From NCBI RefSeq assembly GCF_023856365.1, contig NC_064534.1, forward strand, positions 14,009,460-14,073,459: a stretch of 64,000 nt of DNA. The letters are read 5' to 3'. The translations under genes and the position numbers were made by a program. Source of the DNA: Brienomyrus brachyistius (Eukaryota; Chordata; Actinopteri; Osteoglossiformes; Mormyridae). Under the pieces are notes generated by a model. It did no database searches. It saw only the letters and a program-made list of their open reading frames with translations, and was not told the DNA's origin. Positions 1-14,554 of this stretch are shown piece by piece; positions within the stretch are counted from its first letter, which is position 1, and each line of letters opens with the position of its first letter.

Positions 1-3000
1 CTGTACTTAATAATAAAAAGACTAAATGTAAGGAACGGAACGTGGGTGACTGTGACTGATATGACACCACTGCTCTCCTTGTATGTAGATAAAATGTTAA
101 GTACTGATTCAGTCCTCAGGTCAACTGGATTTTCCTTTTTCTTTTTTTTGTCTCTGTGTACATAATATATTTGAAAAGCGTGTGAATCGGTGCCAGTCCT
201 GATTCTCTTCCTCTTCCTTTGGTCTCTGTGGACAGTGGGGGCTGGCGGGGGCTGGCGTCGGTGCCTCTCGCCCACCCGCTCTCTTGCTCGCTCGCCCGCC
301 ATTAGCTATTCTGTTTATGTTGCTCTCCGGTTCCTCCGGATCGGGGGCATCAGGAGGATCCCGGGACCCTTTTAGGGGATGGATGGCCCCTCCTGGTAGG
401 AAAATCCTGCTCCTCACTCCAAGACACTCGTTTGACTGCCCGTCCTCAGGAATTGATGGGATGAGATGTGACCAGTTTTTTTTTTTTTTTTTCTTCTTGT
501 GAGCAGTTTATCCGGAGAACCCAAACTCAAATCAAACAAACGTCCACTTTTCTGAAAGGACAGAATGAAATGGCAAATGCAGAGGAAATGTTCCATTTTG
601 TGGAGATCTCTCTGTAACTTCTCCACATTTTGAGACGGTCCATCTTATTTAGCATTTACCTCTTGATTCTCTCTGGGTAAAATCCTAATATTTTCCAAGT
701 ATATAATAATGCAATGCCACTCCACTCCACTGCTATGCTCTGCATTGTCTTAAGGAAGGCGGCAGTCATTTTGAGGGTTTTAAGCTGTGTATGTGTTAGG
801 GTTTGCATGGAAATGCGACTGGAGCGGATTAGGCCTCCGGTTTTCAAATCTTCAGTCCCCTTGCTTTTGTAAGAAGTCAAGGCCCTTTTAACACTCCTGC
901 ATTGTACTAGTCCATGACTGAAGTTACTATAGTGAACATACAGATTCCTGTTCTGTGTGTGCACTCAGGTTCTCTTGATTGTGACAAGATATGGCTTATT
1001 TCATTTGACCCATTGTCATTGTCATAAAAAAATCATTGGATGTTTTCTACTAAATTTATCAGTACCATTAAAATCCTGTAAATAAGGATCACACTGTAGA
1101 AATCATTTTTGACAAACCAATACAGAAGAACATACCAAATGCAAGCCGCTTGGTGACAATAAGTGACTTGTCTGAACAATTTATGCCTTGGGCGACTGTA
1201 AAATTTACCGTCTAGAATTTACGTTGTCTGTTGAGTGGCTTTTTTATGTAAAGTCTGACTTCTGCGAGTCAGAGTTTGTAAGTTACCATACCTGTCAAAT
1301 TGAAATGTTCGGCCACCCATCACGATGATAGATGTTTTTGTCAACATTGTGTTTTTCTGTCTGATTCAGAAAGATACTGGCTTTTACATTCTCTGCAAGT
1401 GACAGTTAGCACTGCTCTTTTATTACCTGCTATTCTGTTAACACACACTGGCAGCTTTTGTTCCATTTCTTGAGGTGTGCCGTGTACATCTAGCCCCCTG
1501 CCTCCACGCTTCCTAGCTGGAGGGCACCTCGCTGCTTGGAGGATGCTCCCAAGGCTGTCTGACCCCATCTGCTGCTCGTTCGCTTTAAGAACCAGCAGTT
1601 CTTGTAAGATGAACACTAAATGCTTTACTCCATGCTAATAAAACATGATTGTGAGGGGTGCAAGGGGAAAAGGGGAGGGGGGTGGGCTGCGGGGGAAATA
1701 GGGTTTCATCAGTCTGGTATTCTGAACAGCTGTTTTCAGTTAAAGCTTTGCAGTCTCTGCTTCCTGGGGCTACAGTGGGGGGAGAGTTTGTGCAGAGAGT
1801 TGGTTGGGGGCTGTAAGCTAGGGGATATATAGGCCTCTGTTTACCTTATTCAAGTGTGGCTGTCTTCCAGACCTATAGGCTATTCTGGTTCTTTATCTAA
1901 TCTGATGTCTTCGCTCACCCAACAGTGTCGGGCACTCCTTGTTTTGTAGTAGAAACAACACACGATCTGGATCTCCACATGTTCCAGAGGAAATTTAAAC
2001 TAGGGCAAGGACAAATCAAACCAGAATGAAGACAGGCATTTTCAGACTGCTACAAAAAAAAAAATAGGTATTCAGCCATTGTTTGTAGATCGAGAAGAGG
2101 CATGCAGTTGTTTAACCGAAACCTTCTACTGATGTGAACTCTGTGGAAATATTAAATAAGATTTATGCGGTTTGATTACCTTTTGTGTGCATTTAGTATC
2201 TTGAAAAATTTAGCCATAAATCTAGTGAGGCTTGCAAGCGAAGCCTTCCAGCTCCTTGTATAACCAAACGGATGGTTTCGCTCCTAAACAGGGGCAGTTA
2301 ATATAACATTAAGAGCTAAAAAACACCCCAGTGCACCCTAAACGCTATCAAGTCAAACCAGCTGCCTTTTGCTAACGGCGTGTTTTGCCATGTGGGCTCA
2401 TGGCAGTCTGAGAATGTCACTCTATCTCCTCAAGATAAAGTTCATGTCATTATGTTTCTGCAGCACCATCAACTTTTCTTCTTTTCTGTTTTTTTTTTCT
2501 TCTCGAGGATCCAGAAGATTAGATTTGATTTAGGGTTATTTAGTAAATGTCATTATGAAGCAATGTTGCTGAAGTGGCCCGTTCCTTCTGCTTCTAGGAG
2601 ATCTGACACGGAGCAGCAGTGTAAACCGCGTCGATGAACGGCAAAGGTTGAAAGGTTCTTATGCCTCAAGGAGGAGGAATATTCATTTTAGATGAAAAGG
2701 TTCTTCTGTTTTTGAGTCGCTGGATAGACATGATTTTGTGTTTTGTTTGCTTGAGTTTGGCTCCATGTAAGCTCAGTGGCCCTCGATAATTACCATGTCT
2801 CCTGAGACTCACGAAAGTCAGAAATGATCTTTCGTATAAGGACATGATAGCACTTTATTCATCAGAATTCTGTGTTCCTGACTCCCAAGAAGGCAGAGGA
2901 CAGGGGTCACATGTGAGGGTTTGGGTCCACCTGAAGGTTGCTGCTTCACTTCATGTCCAAGGAGAGTTCCTGCTCATTGATCCTTTTTTTCGTTGATGGA

Positions 3001-5471
3001 GTTAAATCATTAGCATTTAGATTTTTATTATATGCTGTTTTATAGGCACCAGGTGATTTATGAAACGGGCAAAAAAAAAACAGATAATATCGCAACCAAA
3101 TTAAATCAGAAAATGTGTCGGTCTAAGCAGGAATGTTTTCAGATTTCTTAAAGCATACATTTGGAGAGCTGTGTAAGCTCTTCCAAATGAACTCTTTAGG
3201 ATTTGATGGCGTACATTGTTACGTCTAACATTGTCGGTTTGCCTCTTAGCCGTCAGAATAAGAGCAGTTAAATACGCATAAATGTCAAGTATTAATTTTG
3301 TTGTTCTTATTTGCATTGGTATTACAACAAAATACTAATATGGATATATTAATGACTTCTCATATCTGCTATGCTTTTGAGAGGTTTTGTGAATTTTTGA
3401 GGCGTCTGGGAACCCCGTGAATGATGCCAGTGTTCAGTGCCTTGCACGATTGGTTTGTGATTTAGCAGAGAAGATGGCAGGCAATTCTGTAGAATTACTC
3501 TACATGAGTGTATGTATGTGTGTGCATTCTCTCCCCCTTCATTACAGTGTAGTCCTTTCTAAATGATCCGGAGAAAAATGCACACATTTTCCAAAAACGT
3601 TCATGCATTAATGTATATAATATGGAGATTAAATGAGTGATTGTTGGTGTTACTCCTGCATATTAGCGTTCAGCCCTACGGGTAGCGTCCATGGAAGACA
3701 GTTTTCCGTGAATAACTCCTCCCGTGTACAGGTGGTGGCGTATGGAAATATAAAGGGTTAAAGACAGCTGTGATTGGAAGGCTTTGGTGCCAATTTTGCA
3801 AATATTCAGCTAAATTGTGCGTTCATATGTCTGTGAATGGCAGTAAAAATTATTCAGATGTTGGAGGCAGTGGGTGAATTCTTAGTCTGTGAAGTACTTG
3901 CCTGAAGTTCATGAAGTTTGTCTATTAAAAATATGTCGGTTATTGTCTGAAATGAAATTAGAACTGTGCTAGTACTAGTCTTTCCTAGGGACTAGATCAG
4001 TTGAATGGATGGGTGGGGGGGGGGGGGAACTTGCTGTGAATTTCATTTGCTGGTGTGATTTTTTTTTAAAATTTTTTTATTTGGTGTCGTCCGCAGAAAG
4101 GGTACATTTTTAAATGAGGAGGGGTGAAGGGGCCCCAGAAAGGGAAGGCAGATGCACATTGATGGATGGTGAATTCCATACCTGTCATTGCCGAGTTGGG
4201 ATAATCCCTCATCCCCCCCCTCCAATGGATGGAGCAAATGCGTTCATGTAGGGGGGGGGTTTGGGTGGGGGGGGGGTGGTTGAGGGATGGCATGTTCTCC
4301 TTAAAGTGCCGGCACGCAACATAAAGCTGTCGTCCAGGGTTATTCTGAAGTAAAAAAAAAATAGTTTGAAACTTTATTTTAATAATTGATCTAATGGAGT
4401 TTGTGTGACGCGCAGTTGGCACTGGAGCCCTTTTGTTAGGCCTTTCCGTGGGCAAGGGTGCTGGCCATTGGAAATCCCTGAAGCAGGCTGGGGGGCAGGC
4501 CTGGTTCTCGTGTGAAACAGGCAGGTTCTATAGCGGCTTTTGGGCTGAGTTGACCGGGCCTGTATGGGTGCGTTGGCAGGGGGAGCGGTGCTGATGAATG
4601 GGCTCTTTCAGTGGCTCAGACTCTCCTGAAAGGCAGGACAAAGACCCTGGGGGTAATGGCTTAGAGTCACCCAGCTGAGCTGCGGAGTGCTTTCGCCCAT
4701 TCTCCTGCCTGGCCTTATTTAAATCCTGCAGCGGGGCTGGGCCTTGTGCGGGCAGGCGGGCGGGTGGCCACACACTCGCTCTCATTCTCTTCCGCCTCTG
4801 TTTTTGTTAACGGAATTCTTCATCTCTCTCCTCAGAACCAGTGCCATTGGTCAAAAAAAAGAGGAAAGCTCCCGTTTGAAACCTGAGGTTTGAACGTGCG
4901 TGGCCTGCGTGCGTGGCCTGCCGCCGCGCTGAAGCGTTAGCGCGTTAATTTAGCCCTGCTTCTTCTACCCCTTCCATTCTTTAGCGCGTTTGTACCATGG
5001 TTCCCCTTCCCCTCAGCGTTATTAGTCATATTATCTAGGGCTTAGTTAAAGCCCTTGTTTAACATGTATTAGTGCTCGCTTTCAGGAAGCCCTCGCTCTT
5101 GTAGGTAATTACTGCGGGGCTCGCTGTCAGTCGGATAAAGTAATTCATGAGCCGAAATTTGTGTGTGCCTTAGGATAAGATGGAGGTGTTGGCAAATAAA
5201 TGGGATTAAGGATACTTTGACCCAAATTCATCGGCTGTGTCTCTCTTTTAGTGTTGCGTTGGTTCGTTAAATTAAATGCAGGGGGGAGGGGGGTTGGGGA
5301 TGGGGGCCTGATAAACCCGGTCAGGGGAGTTAATTGGTCGGTTAAGTTCTTTCCAGACTGCCATTCCTGATACGGTCTCCAGTCTCGGGTGTCACTCAAC
5401 GCTTTCTTTACCCTTAAGGTGAAGGGTGAGTTGTGAGGGTTTGGAGCTTGGTTGGCTTGGCTGACCCCCAC

Positions 5472-5473
<2 letters not shown>

Positions 5474-5533
<60 letters not shown>
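5474..5533. repeat. (CA)n microsatellite
   Basis: About 30 uninterrupted CA units in the large tcf7l1 intron. Confidence 0.97.
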
Positions 5534-5536
<3 letters not shown>

Positions 5537-8500
5537 CTCCCCTGCATGTCAATCTGCTATTACATGCAGCATAATCATCGAAGAATGTGCTGTTTCCATG
5601 TGCGTTCCTCCCTGTTTATTCCCAGTTTTATCGGAACGTCTGCGAATAGTCGAAATGGAACGGAGTGACAGATACGAAGGCACGCCCTAATTCTGGGTTG
5701 GGCCGCCCTGTCTAGCCGCCGCTGAGGTTTTGGTGGTGGGGGTGGGAGGGGGTGCTAAAACGGCACTGTCGCCATGTGACAAGTTTCGGTTTCTTTAGGT
5801 GGCTGTGTGAGTGCACAGACCACTCACCTGTCGTGCCGTTGTCTGCTCTCACAGACAAAGATGGGATACTTCACATTTTTGCGGATTTGTAGGAAGATGA
5901 TTTCAGCGCGACGGACAGCATAGCGATGTCACGCCAGTAATTTTTTTATACGCCTGTCAAGTTTGCACCTGGCTCTGCTTTGGCATTGCCTCTGTATGTG
6001 ATTTTATTTTATTTTTTCTTTGGTCTTTCGGGGATCCTGTTTGGGATTAGAGTTTGGGGGCTTGGAGTTTTGACAGTGGCGACAGCTTCTCGTCACATAC
6101 GAGCGCAAACTTCCAAAATACCTCTTACAAATGGCCCTGCGTGTTTGGCGTCCAACTCGCCGGTCTCTGCACTTCTGTGAAATTGGCTCATCCCACTGAC
6201 GTCCCCTCCAATCCCTCTAAAACACCTATAGCTCCACCCGCCGACACGCCATCCCTGCAAAACACCTATGGAGATTCCTGGCCCCTCCAGACATCTCAGA
6301 AGAGCAGCTTACTTAGCTGTATTCCACGCACTTTATGGCGTTCTTACGTGGAGCCCCAGTTGCAGCTGTGTGGACCCCAATCTGGATCGCATTAGCCCCG
6401 GCGCTGTGATTTATAAATTGTTTCTCAGGCCATAAATCCCTGCTGTAATTGTGCACCAGGTCCCCTCCCCACACACACACAGACCCTTGTTAATTGTTTG
6501 CAGGAGGAGTGATGCTAGATGTTGAAGCTGTTTCTCTGGGGTACGTGGAGATTGCAGGGGAATGTTCAAAACTGGAAACCATTTCATTTATTTATCTCTT
6601 TTTATGCTTGCATTACAAACCTTTAATTACTTTTGTTATTTGTTGTTGTCATTATTATTATTATTATTGTTTGTTGTTTTGTTGTTGTTATAGTAAACTT
6701 TATATGACCCTTTCCCCCATTCTTCAGCGAGAGATAAGGACAGGCATGTACTCTCGGTGATGCTATGAAGCTCTCCATCACTTTCCTGGCTGTAAAGTGT
6801 GTTGCGTTCCTGAAGGCCCACTTTCCCCTCTCCTTTGCATTCCTCGAGTCACATTGTATAATTTGTTGGGGCCTCCTGTAAACTCAATCCTTGGGAATCT
6901 GATATTTGCTGTACAGACCCCCGCCCCTGTCACCACCAACCCGTCCCCCTCTCCCGTCTCCCTGAACAGCTTTTTGTGGTCGACACTCCGATGACTGTGG
7001 TATTTCTCTCCCCCTCAAAGTGGCGTAGTGTTTGCTTGGCCCGAGGCCTTTCAGCATTTACCCCTTCATGTCTCTCTGTCAGCGTAGAGTATTTTTGCAT
7101 CTATCTCCACCTTACTTGCAATTTTGCTAAAGTAGTCGTGATTAAAGACCTATTTTGCCACATCCTATGGCTGTCTTGCGGCGTCCACAAATGTGACACA
7201 AGCGTCTCATGGAAGTGCACTTTCTAAAAAATATATTTTGCACATTAGCGTACCAGCCACAACTTTGTGTGTGTCCAAACTAATAGATACAAAAGAATTT
7301 CCTCTGACATCCAAGCTTCTTTGCAACAAGTCCTTCGAAATTTTCATCCTCGGGGACGACACGTGACACCCTGTGTTTTAGTACTCTCATCTTGGTAAAA
7401 ACCCGTCACAGCCTTTGCTGGACGAACCCGATTATCTTGTTTAATTCCTTTTTGCTGTGCAGATCCTTAAAACTCCCCCTGAAGTTTTGGTACTGATCAT
7501 CCCAGTTGGTTGTCACATTGCTGGCTCTCCTGACAGCGCTGTTTCGGTTGTGTTCCCGGGGGTCTCCGGTCATGGTGGGGGGCTTCGTGTACTTGACGAA
7601 GGAGAAGGCACACTGTTTGGTTTTTTTCCGCTCTTCCCAGCTACATTGTTTGGCTCTGAGGCTACTTGGTGAACCTTGAAGAGATAGGAGACCTCCTGGC
7701 TCCCATCCCCCACCTTTCGTTTTGGTCGACCTCCTTCCTAAAGACTCTGTTTTTGGAGTTAAGATATTTGATTGGGGGGTGGGTGCACTTTTTGTATGTG
7801 CTGGTTTTTTTGTTTAGTCTTCAGAGTGAGGCTTCACTACTACTTAATACAATGAAATTTTCTGTTATTAAGCTCTTGACTGAGGAAATCTAAAAGCTTA
7901 TAATTTTAAAACTGTGCATTTTTTTTGTTTGATGTATTTTTGTGGGGCAGGGGTGTTCATGTGACATTTGATACTTGTTCATTCTGAGAAGTTTGGAGGT
8001 TTAGTAATTGTCATCTCTGACTTCGGTTGTAATTTTCTCCTTCTGGTTGTTTGTATTTTCAGACATGATGGTGGAAGTTCAGAGATGCCTGAGTAGTAGA
8101 GGAGCGTAACCCACCCTGGGACTTGTAGGCTGTTTACAGACAGAGGCTGTTGAGTGTGGTGCCGGTAGACCTGGGGGGCGTTCAGTGGAGCAGGGTTTCT
8201 CAGGTAGCTGGGTTAACTTAATCTGGAGGTAATCATTGTCCAGTAAGATTTTAGGTAAGACAATCATGACTCTTGGCTTAAGTTAACTTTGCTAACTGGG
8301 AAATAGCGCTTTGTGGAAGCCCCTTCTGTCTGGTCTGTAAGGGAAATGGTGATGTGCACACACTGTGCCTTGGGGGGACGCGGACTGTACTACATTTATG
8401 GAGAAAGTACTTGTACGTCTGCATGTAGATGTGAACCCACGGAAACCCAGGGCTGCAGCCGTTCCGTGTCCACTGTGCTAACAGGAGGCATCTGTAGGCA

Positions 8501-8712
8501 GCTGTGTCCTGAGGTGGGGGCTGCAGAGGAGAGGGTGTGTTGGTGGGGGTGGGTGTGTGGTATTGAAGACTGTGGGGTTTGGTAAGGAAGGGGGTTGGGG
8601 GGGGGTGGACTACGAGAACACAATCGCTCTTCTGTTTTCGCAAGACTGGTGGTATGCAAGAGCAGAAACAAATGTGTTCAATTCAAACCCTCTACTTTCC
8701 TTGGCTCTCTGG

Positions 8713-8756
8713 CCCCACCCATCCACCCACCCACCCACCCATCCACCATCCCACCC
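8713..8756. repeat. (CCAC/CCAT)n short tandem repeat
   Basis: Repeated CCAC and CCAT tetramers. Confidence 0.85.
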
Positions 8757-8853
8757 TTTTTTTATTAAGATGACTTTTTAGGCACTTCAGGCTCTCCTGC
8801 TGCTCTCAGGCTCTGGAAAGGGGAAAAAAAACATTGAATAAGTTAAGAGTAGC

Positions 8854-8854
<1 letters not shown>

Positions 8855-8906
<52 letters not shown>
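8855..8906. repeat. (TG)n microsatellite
   Basis: A TG dinucleotide run that passes into GCGCGC. Confidence 0.97.
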
Positions 8907-8907
<1 letters not shown>

Positions 8908-11900
8908 CCCAATAAGTCAGCAGAGCGCTTGTTACTGAAAATTATCCAAAATTTTGCTTCGAGACAAATATTTATTTTTCCTTTTTGAGAAAGTTTATTT
9001 CTAATTATAGTTCCTCAGTCTATGTAAGTGGTTATTAGACTGAAGTATTTAGCTCATTATGTAAAGGGAATCGTACATTTTTCCTAGCCTTGGGCTCTCC
9101 ATCAGCATATTGTTCTGTACTTATAAGGGGGGGCGGGGGGACTTGAACACTATTACAGTTTAGTAAACACTTCAGTGGTCACACGTTTTGTTTTATCAGT
9201 ATCTTACTTGTTCTGCTGTTTGGCCAGATTGTGGGTGTAGGACGACTTCTGCTGACCAGGAAGCAGTAGAGTTTGAGAGATGGTGCCCCCTATGTCAAGA
9301 ATTAGTCAAGGCGTAGAATATAACCCCCCCCCCCCCTCCCAAACAAACACACACACTCACAAGTTGATGATTTCACTCATCTGCTGAAGCATCCAGAATT
9401 CACAGCAAACCACATGCTCTGAGATTAATTACAAGGAGGTTTTCGCATAAATAGCTGTGAATTTCGAAACTAAGTGGAAACTTCTACGCTTGAGGGAAAA
9501 ATACCTCAAAAAAAAAAAATAAAATAAAAAGGCTGAGTTACCCTTATGGATGTGTGGTAAGGATAACGCCATGCTCAGGTGTGCAGATTTGTGGACAGCG
9601 TGTTAGCTGTGTTCAGGGACATTTCGTAGACTTGTCTGCACACTGACCGGGTCTGTAATCCTGCCCGTAACCAGATACCCATGCGCTGCAAACCGCTTAA
9701 CGAACTCTTAATTGACTTAAGCAGTGTAGCTGCCTTTCTTTTCGCTCTGGGAAAGTTGACCTCTCTGCCAGATGCCTGATTATTTTCTTGTGGTTCTGAT
9801 TACGTATGATTTTATTTGGCCTCCCCTTGTATCGTATAATACAATAGCTTTTGCTTATTTCTGTTTTTTTGGTTCCAGGCTGACTTGTGATTCGTGTTTT
9901 TTTCTCCCTCCCATTTCTGCACGGTGCACTGAAGTCGACCAGAACTTGTGGTGCCAATGCAGCACCAAGCAGATATTCTCTGGATTAAATTTGCCTGAAA
10001 AAGGCGTCACGTCAATGTTTGTCATACTTATCTGTCGTTTAAATTGTATTTTCTTCCTGTCAATTGAATAGAAAATGTAGTGTAGCTTACTCAGTTGGGC
10101 CACACAGCAATTCTTTTTTTACAGCAATATGGTCATGAACCCCATAACATAATATACAAAAGAGAACAGTTCATACCGATGTTATACAGAACTTCCATCT
10201 GTTTTCACCAAGGGGAAAATATCTCTGCTTCGTGGCTTTAGATAAGTTTCACGTATGGATGAGCCTTAAGAGAGAAGGAGGTTATGACATTTTGCAACGA
10301 GACGTTTCAGTTGAATCCTGCTTATCCAGACTAGCGTGTGTTTGTTCTTGGACATGATTCATATCACTGGCAAACTTTTATTCATAGACAACGCAAGGTT
10401 TAGGTGTTAGCAGTGTTCTAATTGACATTTTCATGTTACTGCATCATCTTTACTATTTTTGGCATGCATTGGTGATTCCCCTTCAGCATTGAGGACATTA
10501 TGTAACTTGGTAAAACTCCACGTGATTTGCTCTTTCTTCAGCAATCAAACTGTAAATCTGATTAACAGGACCAGAAGAAGTGCAATCAATGTGTGCATAT
10601 TTTTTTTTTTTGTTTAATCACCGTTTTTGGTGGACGTAACAGACTCGTAGTACTGTTGCTGTATCATAAAAATTGAAAGTAAATACTTATTATTCATAGC
10701 ACTAATGGAAATTACATTGCGCATGTTTGTATATGATCTGAGCTACACTTGATCGAAGAATCCATCTGTGTAAGTGTGATATTGAAAACTCCATGTGAAA
10801 TGGATATGTTGTGGCGGCGAGTTGTTTTTCTCCCCCCCCCCCGCCCCCCCCCTTTCCAATTAGGCTACGAAGAGCAGGTCTAGCCTGCCAGAAAGTCTGG
10901 TTTCTGTCACACGTGAAACTGATCTACTTATTAAAGTCAGGCTTATCAAAAACCACTGCGAGGCCACTGATAATACAAATCCTACTACAAAAGGCTCCTT
11001 TTAATGCTGTAAACTATTTTATAGTATTTCACGTGCTCAGATCCTGCTGGACAAAAGTACTTCTTAGAAAAGCAGTGCATTGTATGATTTTCGGTAAAAT
11101 GTTGTGAAATGGCTTTCAGTGTGAAATGATTTTGTATTAAATATTTACTTGGGCCAGTAGCCTCCAGTATACTCTATCGACGTAGGCTTTATATAGGCTA
11201 TTAATGACATCACGCGTAGCCTGTTGGTTTATGGGTAATGCCACCTCCTGTACACAGCCCTCTCCCCCAGCGTCCTCTTATTCCATCTCGCCTTCTCCAT
11301 TTTCTGCTAATAATTCTTTTGTGTATATGTGAAGAGGCCTGTGTGCCTGGTCTAAATAGGCCGTGTTGCCACAGCAACCCTGGTCTCTGGATAGCTGACC
11401 TTTGACCTCCTTCCCCCCTTTCCAAGTGTCTGAATGGAAGTACGGGGGAGCTCCAAGGTCATAATGGAAGACCTGTAAGCTGGCTGGGTGACCCTGTCAC
11501 ACTCGTTTAAGTGGTGGACAGTCACGATGTGGTTACACCATAAGTGTCGTCGTGGGAGATGCGGGTTTAACTTTGCATGTAACTTGCCAGTGTTCTTGTT
11601 TAGGTGCCTTTGAGTAAATCAGTGTAAACACAGTTATACAGCAGTAAAGCTTCCAGAAATAGTCCACTGTGTCCATGTCTGTATGCTGATCTGCGGAATG
11701 CGAGAATGAAATATGCAGGTCGAATGCACAATTTTTTTTGTTTTTTTGCACAAATGGATATTTCTTGAACCCTATCAGAACTTTTTTTTTCTTTTCTGAA
11801 AGAACTTCTAATTAAGCAGTACTGAGGTTCACACCAATCTGGTTTTTGAAAGAACAGGGTTTCCCCTTAAAGTTTTACTGTGGCTTTTCTGTAGATGGTG

Positions 11901-12662
11901 TCAGACAAAAACACCTATGTGTTAAGCCTGGAGTTTCGTTAAAATGCTGTCTGATACTATGCGAATGGGCCAGAGTTATGGCAGATTGTCCTGAGTACCA
12001 GCCTGCTGCTATGTGGGGCACTGATACACATCACAATTAAACGCTGTGAGAGCAGCTTTGTCCCTGACAGCTCAATAATCGGCCCATTTTTCAGGCTTGG
12101 TTTATGTTATCCATCTGTTGGTCCCAGTAAGAGAGAAGAGAACTTGTACAGGAAGCTGTTAAAGTAATATAAATATGTGGCCTTTTTAGAAATCTGGGGT
12201 GACTTTTATGTGGCCTGCAGTTATTTTTCACATTTGTTCCCCGTTAAATCCCAAGTCCCATGGAACGACAGTTGCAAACAATCGGTCCCAGTTTTTGTCA
12301 GAGTAATACTTGTGTTTATTGAAAATCTGATATTCGTCTTATGTTATATATTGCGTTCCATTAGCACATTTAATATTGTGGAAGGTTAATAAATCCAATT
12401 TTCTTGTAAATCTTGGTTTTAGAGTGATGCGTTTAGAATGCAGGGTTAATGTGCCCCTGGTGTAAACTGAATGTGATGGATGTACGGGGGGAAGATTTTT
12501 TATCTGTGTGTGACTGAGAGATTTCAAGTTCTCTTGTTTCCATTCATAACTTCCTGTGAAAGGAATCCATACAATTGTAGGCAGGCTAAAGCAACCCCTC
12601 CCCTCCACTTCAGCAATTCCTGCTAATGATGGCAAGAATGCAGGCTTGCTTGGCTTAGGAAG

Positions 12663-12703
12663 CCCCCCCCCCCCCCCCCCCCCCACCCCCACACACACAC
12701 ACC
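12663..12703. repeat. Poly-C / CA tract
   Basis: A poly-C run of about 22, then CACCCCCACACACAC. Confidence 0.9.
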
Positions 12704-14448
12704 CATCGGCCCTCTCCCCACCAATTAATTACTAATTAGCACAATGAGGGCTATCGTTTGCTTAAGAATTGCATTTACAATTACCCCCAAATGCACAGAA
12801 ACAATAGGTCTGATTTGGAAAGCTAGCAGTGGCCCCTGGGGGGGGGGTGGGGGGGGTACTTACTGGAATTGCTTGTGCCACGGGAGCTGATAATTGTACC
12901 TCCTGTAAAGGCCAGCACAAGGTGTCAATAGCTCGCATAAGCGATTCACATAAAGCGCTCCGACAATGAGAGTGAGCTGCAAGAGGGGATTCCCAGCCCC
13001 ATTGTCTGAAGTCGCTGTTCATATGGGTGAAGGGATAACGGACACCCCTGCTTACAGCAAGCTGTGTGGCCCATTTTGTTTTTAGCATGTGGACAAAGGA
13101 AAACAGTCAGGGGGGGGTTATCTACATGGCGGGTGATTGACATTATCTGCCTGGTCCACCCAGCTGAGAGATCCAGGCTTGTTTAAAGGAGTATATTGTG
13201 GACATTCTTTACTTGCATGACCCATTGATTTTATGTATTCATTACATTCATACATTTTTTTCCACTAATGGCCACGATACTATTGCTTTTACAAGGACTT
13301 GTTTTTGTTGCATCGAAGCTGTTTTTTTTTTATCATTGGGAAAGACGGGCAAGCTGATGCCCCCAGCTAGCTGGAGTGTAAAGTACAGTCGGATCACGTA
13401 AAAGTTTGAGGAAGTTTTTATTCTCCCCCCCCCCCCCCCCCCACATCACTCTGGCAGGCGACGCTGACATACTTTAACAGCAAATGTCCTGACATCTGCC
13501 TCCCTCAGATGTCTCTCGCTGGCGTGCTGTCTGGCCCCCGTGCACCACCCAGTTGACAAAGACGCCTGGCCGTATTTCCTGATTTGCCCCATGAAAGAAA
13601 TGAAACAATTAAAACCAAATACTGGCACTGCCTGTGCCCCAGAGCATATGCTGCATTATCCCTGGTCCAAAAGCAGAGGGCTTCATTCCTGCCTCTGGGA
13701 AAAATTCTTTGGAGACTCTGCCACCTTTGTTTCATACGTCCCCTGGCTTTGATAGGACATTCGACTGATGTTAATTTGGAGAGCCGGAGCCTAAGAGAGA
13801 CCAAGAGGCCGTTACAGCACGATAAAATAGATCGGGGGCTGTGTACTTCATGTGCTGCCCTCTTTGCAACTTTCCTGGCATGCTAGGAACTCGTTAGGTC
13901 AGACTCTGCTCCCCCAAAACTATTGGAGCCCAGTTTGTGTCTGCTGGAAATTAAGCCGAGTGCATCTTCACTGCTGCAAAACCTCATGGTTTAACTGTTG
14001 ATCTCTCCACTTAATTTGGTTGGTATTTTCAATGCCCGTTGGACAGTGGAGAACAGCGCTTCAAACACAGCCAGTCTAAAACTTACTGAAATATTTAGAA
14101 AACCTGTCCTATACACGTGTGTGTTTACCTGTACATATAAACAATTGTGTGCTTTATGTATAATGCAAAGAGTGTCTACAAAACCACTTGCTTTCTTGTT
14201 GATTAAATTAGTCTCCGAATAGTATGTGGTCATCGCAGTATGTTTTGTTGCTTTTCTCTTCAAATTTGACCTGAAAGGCCAAAACTATACAGTAAAGAAA
14301 ATTACTGGGGTGAAAATAGGTAGCTGTATTGCTAGGGAGACACACGGCGCTCAGTGCACGTAATTATTTTTGTTCGTGAATTGATGAATTTAGGACTGTC
14401 ACATTTTATTATAACAAATTGAGTAATCTACCGATTTTTAAATCTGAT

Positions 14449-14554
<106 letters not shown>

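Noticed and set aside
5145..5552. Minus-strand frame with a long Cys-Val run
   Set aside because: It is a translation of the CA microsatellite.
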